This document shows positions 56,021 to 63,092 of a stretch of 64,000 nt of DNA, in pieces. A program made the translations under genes and the position numbers. This stretch comes from a virus. The stretch's first letter is position 1. Every line of letters begins with the position of its first letter. Below the pieces are notes generated by a model. It saw only the letters and a list, made by a program, of their open reading frames with translations. It ran no database searches and was not told the origin of the DNA. The stretch spans positions 59,821 through 123,820 of the IMG/VR virus record IMGVR_UViG_3300027906_000003. One strand, 5' to 3'.

Positions 56021-56570
56021 AAGATACGAAATAACAGATGCACAATGGTCAAGAATTCAACCATGGGCATTATCACTTTGGCATGGAATCAATGCTCAAA
56101 TGGAATTATGGAAGAGTAATCAACCAGTGTATCAACCAATCTGGAGAAATACTATGTATCAATCAATATGTAAGTCAATGTGTATTGAATTACCATACAG
56201 ATTAGATACTGCAGATAAGTCAAAGAAAGCAACTTTTGACCATGTATACTCACCAGGTCCACACTCAGATATAATTGTTGAATACTCAGATGAGTTCTTA
56301 TCAGGAGAGTTCAATAGAGATTGCCTCTTTGTTGCATGGTTTCATTTTATGTGTCATGGTATTAAAGTATCAGATAAGATTAATACTCAATTAAGAGGCA
56401 TGAACGGTAAAGTCTTACAGAAAGATAAGTATAATCAAATTTTATCAGAGAATCCAGATTGGTCTTTCAATGAGAAATTTGAAAATGCTGGTATGGATAT
56501 ACATAATTCAGACCCTATTTTCTATACAGAAACTTACACGGAGTATGAGTCAAGGACAATAAAAGCATAA
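56001..56570 (+). CDS. Hypothetical protein, 189 residues
   Basis: An aromatic-rich soluble protein (AQWSRIQPWALSLWHGINAQ), beginning at ATG 56001 within the end of the preceding gene, with GGAG upstream. It has four Cys and several His (FVAWFHFMCHGIKV), but no metal motif that I can name. Family not recognised. A late box overlaps its stop. Confidence 0.65.
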   Translation: MNLSEYRRYEITDAQWSRIQPWALSLWHGINAQMELWKSNQPVYQPIWRNTMYQSICKSMCIELPYRLDTADKSKKATFDHVYSPGPHSDIIVEYSDEFLSGEFNRDCLFVAWFHFMCHGIKVSDKINTQLRGMNGKVLQKDKYNQILSENPDWSFNEKFENAGMDIHNSDPIFYTETYTEYESRTIKA

Positions 56571-56573
56571 ATA
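56566..56573 (+). promoter_or_regulatory. T4-type late promoter box (CATAAATA)
   Basis: CATAAATA on the stop of the upstream gene, 22 nt before the ATG of a 58-residue ORF. Confidence 0.55.
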
Positions 56574-56595
56574 GATATATACAACATGTAGTATT

Positions 56596-56772
56596 ATGAC
56601 TAAGAATTTAAAAAGTGAAGAGGTAATTGATATGATTTCAAAGAAGATAGCTTTGAAAAAAGAATTACGCATGGCTAAAAAAGATTCTGACGATAAACAA
56701 ATTAGTAATATCACCAAAAAAATCTCTAAAATAGAGACTAAATTACATTCCACTCCGCTCTCAAAAACCTAA
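56596..56772 (+). CDS. Small basic helical protein, 58 residues
   Basis: MTKNLKSEEVIDMISKKIAL, continuing as a Lys-rich helix (KKELRMAKKDSDDKQISN) to 58 residues. Heptad spacing of Ile/Leu suggests a coiled coil; the excess of Lys could favour nucleic-acid binding. A late box lies upstream. Family not recognised. Confidence 0.55.
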   Translation: MTKNLKSEEVIDMISKKIALKKELRMAKKDSDDKQISNITKKISKIETKLHSTPLSKT

Positions 56773-56775
56773 ATA
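56769..56775 (+). promoter_or_regulatory. Late promoter box variant (CTAAATA)
   Basis: CTAAATA overlapping the stop of the preceding ORF and ending exactly 5 nt before the ATG at 56781. Confidence 0.55.
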
Positions 56776-56780
56776 CTAAC

Positions 56781-56834
56781 ATGGAAACCAATTCATGTAA
56801 ATGTTGTAAGTGCTGTAGTTGCACTTGCTGTTAG
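56781..56834 (+). CDS. Cys-rich micropeptide, 17 residues
   Basis: METNSCKCCKCCSCTCC: eight of seventeen residues are Cys, in CxCC, CxxCC and CxC arrangements like metallothionein clusters. A late box variant ends exactly 5 nt before the ATG, the leaderless spacing used by eight other genes here. Its TAG overlaps the AGGAG that serves the next gene. It would bind Cu(I), Zn(II) or other thiophilic metals, or a metal cluster; this is inference from composition. Confidence 0.55.
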   Translation: METNSCKCCKCCSCTCC

Positions 56835-56844
56835 GAGATTAACA

Positions 56845-57297
56845 ATGGGCGTATACCAAGACGAAATTACAAACAATATTCAACCTTTAATAGATAAATT
56901 AACAGGTGATATTGCAAATCTTAATACTATATTAACCTTTTTACAGGCACAGGCATCTGATATAACAACTGCAGACTTTAAAACTGCATGTGCAAATCAC
57001 TCTTCTGATTTAGTTAAATCATATGGAACTGCAACTGACGATGCAGCTACAAACGCAAATGTTCAAGCCGATATAGAACTAGAGATTGATAGAATTCAAG
57101 TTATGTTAGGAACACATTCTTCTTTGACTGCATATCAGGACTTCAAGGTTAAAGGAGATGCTTCATCAAATTCTTGGAGAACAGGTAGTTTACAAGGTGA
57201 TTTAGATGCACTAAACGCCAAGAAAACTGCATGGACAGCTAAAGAATCAAATCCACATGATACAACTTCTTACACAGGCATAGTTCAACCTGCTTAA
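56845..57297 (+). CDS. Putative virion structural protein, 150 residues
   Basis: A low-charge protein rich in Ala, Thr, Asp and Ser, with a long helix (NIQPLIDKLTGDIANLNTILTFLQ) and a repeat-like Ala/Thr region. This composition resembles small virion decoration proteins. AGGAG (56833-56837) precedes ATG 56845. Family not recognised. Confidence 0.55.
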   Translation: MGVYQDEITNNIQPLIDKLTGDIANLNTILTFLQAQASDITTADFKTACANHSSDLVKSYGTATDDAATNANVQADIELEIDRIQVMLGTHSSLTAYQDFKVKGDASSNSWRTGSLQGDLDALNAKKTAWTAKESNPHDTTSYTGIVQPA

Positions 57298-57314
57298 ATA
57301 GAACTTCCAAAACA

Positions 57315-57322
57315 CATAAATA
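57315..57322 (+). promoter_or_regulatory. T4-type late promoter box (CATAAATA)
   Basis: CATAAATA just upstream of, and adjoining, a sigma-70-type promoter for the same gene. Confidence 0.5.
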
Positions 57323-57323
57323 G

Positions 57324-57352
57324 TAGACAAACACATTAAAAAGGTGTATAAT
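57324..57352 (+). promoter_or_regulatory. Sigma-70-type promoter
   Basis: TAGACA (57324-57329), 17-nt spacer, TATAAT (57347-57352), then 8 nt and ATG at 57361; predicted leader of about 2 nt. Confidence 0.7.
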
Positions 57353-57360
57353 CTACTATT

Positions 57361-58566
57361 ATGGGCGCAAAAAACCTACACTTAGAACATTTAGAAGACG
57401 AAATCATTAATCAAGGGATTGATGGAGGTCGTGGTGCAATTAACTTTCTTCAAGGTCTAAGAGATATGTTGAAAGGTAATTCAAACAGTTCTGTTAACAT
57501 GACTGTTAAATGGGATGGAGCTCCTGCAATCTTTTGTGGAAAACATCCAGAAACAAATCAATTCTTTGTTGCAAAGAAATCACTGTTCAATAAAACAGGT
57601 CCTATGTTCTATACCTCAGAACAAGAAATCAAAGAGGCCTCTGAACTCTCAGGTCAATTACAAGAGAAGTTTCTAACATCATTTAAATATCTATCTAAAT
57701 TATCTTGGAATACAATCATGCAAGGTGACTTAATGTATACTAATGATAAGAAAATGCAAAAGATAGATGGTAAATCTTATGTGACCTTTCAACCAAATAC
57801 AATTCTATATGCAGTTGATGTTAAATCAGACTTAGGTAAACAAATTGCAAACTCTAAAATGGGAATAGTTTTCCATACCACATATTCAGGTGGAACTATA
57901 GAAGATTTATCTGCAAGTTTTGGTGCCAAAACATCGAGTCTTGGAAGTTCATCAGATGTATGGGTTGATGATGCAACATATAAAGATGTATCTGGAAACT
58001 CCACAATGACTGCTAAAGAAACACTTAAACTTACACAAGTATTGTCTGCAACAGGTAAAGCATTTCATGGAATCACACGAAAAGATTTACAGAAGTTTAT
58101 GCAACTACAGGCAACGATACAACAGAAAGGTGCAGGTGCATCATATAAGACATATTGTAATTCACAAATCAGAGGTGGTTCTTACAAACCAACATATGCA
58201 GGTTATATGAAACACTTTGAGAACTATTGGAGAGATAAAGTTGTTGGTGCAGTTAAAATGGAAAAGACAAAGGCCATCAAACGAGAGATTGGTGAACAGT
58301 TATATGCAGAACTTCGTGCATTAAACAAGTTCATAACCAATCTAACAAAGTTCATGGAGAATCTAGTCATTGCAAAACAGATTATCATCGTTGCACTAAA
58401 TAGAGTAAAGAGTATAGGAACATTTAAGAAGACTGCAACAGGTTTTGAAGTGGTAAATCCAGAAGGATATGTTGCAATCGACAAAACAGGAAGTGCCGTC
58501 AAATTAGTAGATAGAATGGAGTTTGCATTCAATAACTTCACAGCACAAAAGAATTGGGATAAGTAA
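57361..58566 (+). CDS. Ligase-type covalent nucleotidyltransferase-like protein
   Basis: A 401-residue protein with the motifs of the DNA/RNA ligase superfamily: motif I VKWDGAPAIFCG (KxDG, Lys50), an acidic strand IMQGDLMYTNDK (motif III-like), and NPEGYVAIDKTGSAVKLVDRMEF, which has the EGxV of motif IV and KLV of motif V. It lacks an obvious OB domain. The conserved LEHLEDEIINQG start is typical of homologues in T4-like marine phages (DUF6267-like). Whether it seals nucleic acids or adenylylates another target is unknown. It overlaps the next start by one base. Confidence 0.75.
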   Translation: MGAKNLHLEHLEDEIINQGIDGGRGAINFLQGLRDMLKGNSNSSVNMTVKWDGAPAIFCGKHPETNQFFVAKKSLFNKTGPMFYTSEQEIKEASELSGQLQEKFLTSFKYLSKLSWNTIMQGDLMYTNDKKMQKIDGKSYVTFQPNTILYAVDVKSDLGKQIANSKMGIVFHTTYSGGTIEDLSASFGAKTSSLGSSSDVWVDDATYKDVSGNSTMTAKETLKLTQVLSATGKAFHGITRKDLQKFMQLQATIQQKGAGASYKTYCNSQIRGGSYKPTYAGYMKHFENYWRDKVVGAVKMEKTKAIKREIGEQLYAELRALNKFITNLTKFMENLVIAKQIIIVALNRVKSIGTFKKTATGFEVVNPEGYVAIDKTGSAVKLVDRMEFAFNNFTAQKNWDK

Positions 58567-59849
58567 TGAAAAAATTAAGTTCATTTTTGAGAGAAGGAAA
58601 AGATAAAGGTGTAGTATTCACTTTTGGTCGTTTCAATCCACCTACTACAGGTCATGCCAAGTTAGTCGAAAAACTTAAAAAGGCATCAAGTGGTGGATAC
58701 AAACCACTATTATTCACATCACATTCAAACGATAAGAAAAAGAATCCACTTTCACACAAACAAAAGATAACATATCTAAGAAAATTCTTTGGTAGAATTA
58801 TAGTAGATGCAGACGCAAGAACTGTATTTGATATCTGTAATGAACTACAGAGACAGAAATTTAACAGAGTTAGAATGGTTGTTGGTTCAGATAGAGTTAA
58901 AGAGTTTGATTTTCTATTAAAGAAATACAATGGTGTAAAAGCAAGACATGGATTCTATAAGTTTGACGAAATAGAAATTATATCTGCAGGTGAGAGAGAC
59001 CCCGATGCAGATGATGTTTCAGGAATGTCTGCAAGTAAACTTCGTGCCTTGGCAGAACAAGGAGATTTTAAAGCATTCTCTAAAGGAGTTCCAACAAAGA
59101 ACAAAAAGGATATAGAGAATCTATATAAAGATATTAGAAAAGGTATGGGTATTGTAGAAGAAACTATGCCTGATTATATGGTTGAAGACATGATTAAGGA
59201 AGGAGTCTATGACCCAGGAACATTTAAAGCAGTCTTTTTAATGGGAGGTCCAGGTTCAGGTAAATCTACAGTTGTTAAGAAACTTGGTCTAAAAGCCTTA
59301 GGGTTAAAACTTGTTAATACAGATAATGCTTTTGAAAGGGGTTTAAAGAAAGCAGGATTATCCCTAGATTTAAGAAACATTGATGCAAATGTCAGAGATG
59401 GTATTCGTGCCAAGGCAAAAAAGATTACAGGTAAAAACTTAGACGCATATATCGAAGGAAGACTAGGTCTTATCTTTGATACAACAAGTGCCAAGTCAGG
59501 TAAGATTCAAGGATATAAGAAGATGTTAGACGCATTAGGATATGAATACAAAATGGTATATGTTAATGCAAGTCTTGAAAATGCACAAAAAAGAAATGAA
59601 CTTCGTGCAAGAAAACTTCCTAAAGAAATTGTAAAATCTGATTGGGATAAAGCACAAAAGAATTTAGATACATTTAAATCAATGTTCAAAAAGGATTTCA
59701 TTGAAGTTAGAAATGATGATGATATAAAATCATTGGATAATAAGGCATCTAAACTATATGGAAAACTTATGACTTGGTCATCACAATTCCCTGGTAATAA
59801 ACTTGCAACTGCATGGAAAGAACAGGAGTTAATCGCTAAAAAACGATAA
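58566..59849 (+). CDS. Nucleotidyltransferase plus P-loop kinase two-domain protein (NadR-like layout)
   Basis: A 427-residue protein. N-terminal domain: HIGH-type nucleotidyltransferase motif GRFNPPTTGH (residues 21-30) and the later MSASKLRA, like the ISSTxxR of NMN adenylyltransferases. C-terminal domain: Walker A GGPGSGKST (about residues 227-235) with zeta-toxin/kinase-like downstream segments (LVNTDNAFERGL, FDTTSAKSG). This order matches NadR (NMN adenylyltransferase plus nicotinamide riboside kinase), but the sequence is divergent. The N-terminus MKKLSSFLREGK, with LRE at 8-10, resembles a capsid-targeting peptide. It follows the ligase-like gene. Confidence 0.75.
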   Translation: MKKLSSFLREGKDKGVVFTFGRFNPPTTGHAKLVEKLKKASSGGYKPLLFTSHSNDKKKNPLSHKQKITYLRKFFGRIIVDADARTVFDICNELQRQKFNRVRMVVGSDRVKEFDFLLKKYNGVKARHGFYKFDEIEIISAGERDPDADDVSGMSASKLRALAEQGDFKAFSKGVPTKNKKDIENLYKDIRKGMGIVEETMPDYMVEDMIKEGVYDPGTFKAVFLMGGPGSGKSTVVKKLGLKALGLKLVNTDNAFERGLKKAGLSLDLRNIDANVRDGIRAKAKKITGKNLDAYIEGRLGLIFDTTSAKSGKIQGYKKMLDALGYEYKMVYVNASLENAQKRNELRARKLPKEIVKSDWDKAQKNLDTFKSMFKKDFIEVRNDDDIKSLDNKASKLYGKLMTWSSQFPGNKLATAWKEQELIAKKR

Positions 59850-59852
59850 ATA
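59845..59852 (+). promoter_or_regulatory. Late promoter box (GATAAATA)
   Basis: GATAAATA over the preceding stop, ending exactly 5 nt before the ATG at 59858. Confidence 0.65.
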
Positions 59853-59857
59853 GTATT

Positions 59858-60802
59858 ATGGATATATTAGACAATAACATTCAACAAACAAAGAAATTCA
59901 GAGACGAATATAGTAAAGTCAATGAAGACAATGTTGCAGTTCAAACTGCTCTTGCAAAGGCAAAACAAGTTGACGAGATGGAGAAGTTGAAAGCACAACA
60001 CATCAAAGAAATTGAGGCATTGCAAGCCGAACATGAAAGAGAAAACGAAAGACTTGCAGGTGCAAAAGAGAAAGAAGTCATTGATACTCAAATTAAGAAA
60101 CAAAGAGAAGCAGAAAGAAAAGCAGCTGAAAAGTCAAACACTTCTGAATCAGTTGAATTAGATGAAGAAAGAATGTCTATAGCAACAAAGTTATTTAAAT
60201 CTTATGAAAAAGATATAGAAAAACTTATGAAAAAACATGATGCGTATGTATCAGATACAGGTCTTAAATTTACATTTATATCATCTCCAAAACCAATGAA
60301 AAGGGGATTCATGAAAGACTTACTTAAATTATTAGGTATGTCTGAATCAGTTGAAGAAGGAAAACTTGTTGCTGATACACATACAATAATAGACACCATG
60401 ATTAAAAAGATTCAATTAAAACTTGAAAAAGAGATTAAGAGGAACAAAGAAAAGGGTTTAGCATTAGTCAATGAACTTGGTAAAGTAATAGGACATAAAG
60501 TGACTGATAAGAAACAAGAGAAAGGTAAACTATTTCTAAAGTTCGAAACAGAGTTAGATGAAGAAACAATGCCAGGTAAAGGTAATGCCTCAGATGATGG
60601 TGTTTGTGAAATAGGAACAGATGATATAAGACAAAAGTATCAAGCTGACACACCAGGTCAAGCAGAAGAAGGATATGTCAAAGAACAGGAAAAGGCTTTT
60701 CATGAACAGAAGTCAAAGGTAAAGAAAAACTTTAAAGATGTATTCCAGAATCCTTTAAAGGGATATCCTGCCAACGAAGATTTTGAAGTAAAAAAACTAT
60801 AA
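59858..60802 (+). CDS. Coiled-coil protein, possibly virion-associated
   Basis: A 314-residue highly charged protein. Residues about 30-95 form a strong coiled coil (MEKLKAQHIKEIEALQAEHE). The middle (130-170) has a mixed hydrophobic stretch FTFISSPKPMKRG. It continues as Lys-rich helices and ends with FKDVFQNPLKGYP. It lies in a late-expressed block of proteins that look structural. Function unknown. Confidence 0.6.
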   Translation: MDILDNNIQQTKKFRDEYSKVNEDNVAVQTALAKAKQVDEMEKLKAQHIKEIEALQAEHERENERLAGAKEKEVIDTQIKKQREAERKAAEKSNTSESVELDEERMSIATKLFKSYEKDIEKLMKKHDAYVSDTGLKFTFISSPKPMKRGFMKDLLKLLGMSESVEEGKLVADTHTIIDTMIKKIQLKLEKEIKRNKEKGLALVNELGKVIGHKVTDKKQEKGKLFLKFETELDEETMPGKGNASDDGVCEIGTDDIRQKYQADTPGQAEEGYVKEQEKAFHEQKSKVKKNFKDVFQNPLKGYPANEDFEVKKL

Positions 60803-60809
60803 GATAATT

Positions 60810-61343
60810 ATGAAAACATTGAAAGAGGTTGCAATCGAGGAAACCCTTGAAGCAATGCAAACTAAGGGAATCAATCTCTTAGACAATCCATTTAGACTAG
60901 GTTCTACACTGTATTTTGAATGTATACATCAAGCAAGAACACTAGTATCAGAAAACAAATATACACTAACGGAAGTCGACAAAAACATATTAGAGACTGA
61001 TATAGGGTCATTTGAGACATATAACGGTGAATTAGTGCCTTTAGACTGCCCTATGTATGAGATATCCGAAGAAGAAGAACCGGAACTCAACAAACCTAAA
61101 AGAGGTGGTCCTAAAAAATACTATGTTTATGTAAAAGACGGTGATAAGGTTAAGAAAATCACATGGGGAGATACAACAGGCCTCAAAGTTAAGTTAAACA
61201 ATCCAAAAGCACGAGAATCATTCGCTGCTCGTCACAAATGTGACCAACAAAACGACAAAACAACAGCATCATATTGGGCATGTAGATTGCCTTATTATGC
61301 AAAACAACTCGGTTTATCAGGTGGAGGAGACTTTTACTGGTAG
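60810..61343 (+). CDS. DUF5872-like protein
   Basis: A 177-residue protein ending in the DUF5872-type motif: PKARESFAARHKCDQQNDKTTASYWACRLPYYA (in parts: ARHKC...DKTTASYWACRLP), followed by Gly-rich GLSGGGDFYW. The paired Cys and His in that motif suggest a small metal-binding or structural element. N-terminus MKTLKEVAIEETLEAM resembles capsid-targeting peptides. It begins 7 bases after the preceding stop. Confidence 0.7.
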   Translation: MKTLKEVAIEETLEAMQTKGINLLDNPFRLGSTLYFECIHQARTLVSENKYTLTEVDKNILETDIGSFETYNGELVPLDCPMYEISEEEEPELNKPKRGGPKKYYVYVKDGDKVKKITWGDTTGLKVKLNNPKARESFAARHKCDQQNDKTTASYWACRLPYYAKQLGLSGGGDFYW

Positions 61344-61344
61344 C

Positions 61345-61351
61345 CTAAATA
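61345..61351 (+). promoter_or_regulatory. Possible late promoter box (CTAAATA)
   Basis: CTAAATA just after the upstream stop, 10 nt before the ATG at 61362. Confidence 0.4.
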
Positions 61352-61361
61352 TTTGTATATC

Positions 61362-61568
61362 ATGGAAGAAAGAACATTATATCACAACTATGCACAAGGC
61401 AATAGAATTGCAGAAATTTATAGGTCTTCAAAGGGTTGGGAAGTCGACTTATTAGAAGATGAAATGTTTGTAGAGTGTAGAAAAGTTCACAATCATTCAG
61501 AAAATTATGCAGAAGATGTTGCAGAAAATTGGTGTCAAGGTTTAATTAAACATGACAAAACCGTATAA
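61362..61568 (+). CDS. Hypothetical protein, 68 residues
   Basis: MEERTLYHNYAQGNRIAEIY, then KGWEVDLLEDEMFVECRKVH: a small mixed alpha/beta protein of a type seen in T4-like marine phages near lysis/tail genes, without assigned role. Start ATG 61362 rather than TTG 61353. Overlaps the next gene by 17 bases. Confidence 0.65.
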   Translation: MEERTLYHNYAQGNRIAEIYRSSKGWEVDLLEDEMFVECRKVHNHSENYAEDVAENWCQGLIKHDKTV

Positions 61569-61833
61569 AGAAGAGATAATTGAACAACACGGAACAGGCA
61601 GGTTTTTTAAAGTTAGAACCTTTGACCAGTCTGTTGAAGAAAAAGAACTAGTTTGGCATAGGGACAAGAAGAATAGAACAGTTCATGTGTTAAGTGGAAA
61701 TGGGTGGAAACTACAGAATGATGATGAATTACCAAGAGAATTAGTAATTGGTAAAGATTATTTCATTGTTAAGAATAGTTACCATAGATTAATCAAGGGA
61801 GAAAATAACCTAGTTATTCGAATAGAAGAGTAG
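61552..61833 (+). CDS. Cupin-like small protein (inferred)
   Basis: A 93-residue protein whose core, LVWHRDKKNRTVHVLSGNGWKLQNDDELPRELVIGKDYFIVKNSYHRLIKG (in parts), has cupin-like spacing: H-x-D, N-R-T-V-H-V-L-S-G-x-G, then G-x(4)-F-x(5)-YHR. The His/Asp residues could bind a metal. Homologues are common in T4-like marine phages. No substrate is known. Confidence 0.6.
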   Translation: MTKPYKEEIIEQHGTGRFFKVRTFDQSVEEKELVWHRDKKNRTVHVLSGNGWKLQNDDELPRELVIGKDYFIVKNSYHRLIKGENNLVIRIEE

Positions 61834-61852
61834 GTTTCGAACTAAAATATAT

Positions 61853-61860
61853 TATAAATA
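61853..61860 (+). promoter_or_regulatory. T4-type late promoter box (TATAAATA)
   Basis: Perfect box ending exactly 5 nt before the ATG at 61866; predicted leaderless. Confidence 0.8.
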
Positions 61861-61865
61861 ATACT

Positions 61866-62453
61866 ATGAGTTATAAGTCAGAAAACTGGAAAGAAAAATT
61901 AGACGAAGTCCGTTCACATGTTGCTTTAAAACCTGGCAGTTTGGAAAAGAGTGCCGAAGAAATTATAAGTGACCAAATTGATGAGGAACTTGCGTCATTT
62001 TTTGAAGACCAAGACACAACAGAGATTGTTGAGAGGATTGAAGCTTCAACAGGTGATATGATTAAGAAATTATTCAATACTGATAGTGAAAATGAATCAC
62101 TAGGTATAGCAAAACTTCTTTCAATGACTGATGTTAAAGTTGCACTTCAAATGCAGAAACAAAATCCAAAAGGATTTAAGAAAACTACATTTGCTATGGG
62201 TGCAGACAACAGCAACAAGTCACTACCTACTGATAAAGACATTCAAAAAATGTTCAAAAAGGCAGGTGTCAAACCTTTACCAGAAGAAGAGACTGTAGAA
62301 GAAGTCAAAGAGGAAAAACTTTCCGTTGAAAGAACTATAGAAAAACTCACCGAAAAAAACATGTTAGGTCGTTTATCTAAGTCCCTAAGACTAGATGAAG
62401 AGGGCAAAGAAAAATTATTCAATTATTTCGATAAAGGGGAATTAGAACAATGA
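61866..62453 (+). CDS. Hypothetical late protein, 195 residues
   Basis: An acidic helical protein (MSYKSENWKEKLDEVRSHVAL...). Low-complexity Glu/Lys segment at residues 135-155 and helical ends. Overlaps the next gene by 4 bases (ATGA). Likely virion-associated from its expression signals; no family recognised. Confidence 0.6.
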   Translation: MSYKSENWKEKLDEVRSHVALKPGSLEKSAEEIISDQIDEELASFFEDQDTTEIVERIEASTGDMIKKLFNTDSENESLGIAKLLSMTDVKVALQMQKQNPKGFKKTTFAMGADNSNKSLPTDKDIQKMFKKAGVKPLPEEETVEEVKEEKLSVERTIEKLTEKNMLGRLSKSLRLDEEGKEKLFNYFDKGELEQ

Positions 62454-63091
62454 AATTTACATCACTAGGGTTATCAGACGACCTTTTAGAAGCATCTAAA
62501 CAAGTCTTACAAAATTCAAAGGAATATGAAGATTTCTTTAAAGCGTCTTTAAAGAAATTTAATGTTGACTCACCTGCTGATTTTAAATCAGATGAAGAAA
62601 AGAAGAAGTTCTTCGATTACATAGAAAAGAACTACAAAGGTGAGAAGTCAGAAGAAACAGAAGTAAAAGAAAAATCTAAACCTGCAAAAAAGTTTATTAA
62701 ACTTGGCGACGAAGCTGAAAAAAAAAATCTAAAGACGGAAGCTACTAGAAGTTATTTTAAAACAGTAGATGACCTTGCCGACAAACATGGTCATGAAGAG
62801 GCATTCATTTACAAATCACCTAAACTATCTAACATGATAAATGACCTTAAAAAGGTTATCAAAAGTGAAGTAAAAGCAGGATTTAAAGATTCTAAAAAAT
62901 ATGGTGATAAAGTCATCAAACACTTGCAAAAGATGGAAGTAATGGTCTATAATGACAATGTGGTTATGACAAACAACATGCACGGTAAGTTTAGTAAAGA
63001 TTGGGAAGGCGATACATCATTTAGAGAAGATATGGCCTCAGTTATCATTAAACATGACGATATACTAGCACACGCAATATTTGGAGTGTAA
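62450..63091 (+). CDS. Hypothetical late protein, 213 residues
   Basis: A Lys/Glu-rich protein with N-terminal helices (LSDDLLEASKQVLQNSKEYE), a charged linker around residue 70-90 (EKSEETEVKEKSKPAKK) and a C-terminal mixed domain containing KLSNMINDLKKVIKSEVKAG. Coupled to the preceding gene. No family recognised. Confidence 0.6.
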   Translation: MKFTSLGLSDDLLEASKQVLQNSKEYEDFFKASLKKFNVDSPADFKSDEEKKKFFDYIEKNYKGEKSEETEVKEKSKPAKKFIKLGDEAEKKNLKTEATRSYFKTVDDLADKHGHEEAFIYKSPKLSNMINDLKKVIKSEVKAGFKDSKKYGDKVIKHLQKMEVMVYNDNVVMTNNMHGKFSKDWEGDTSFREDMASVIIKHDDILAHAIFGV

Positions 63092-63092
63092 T

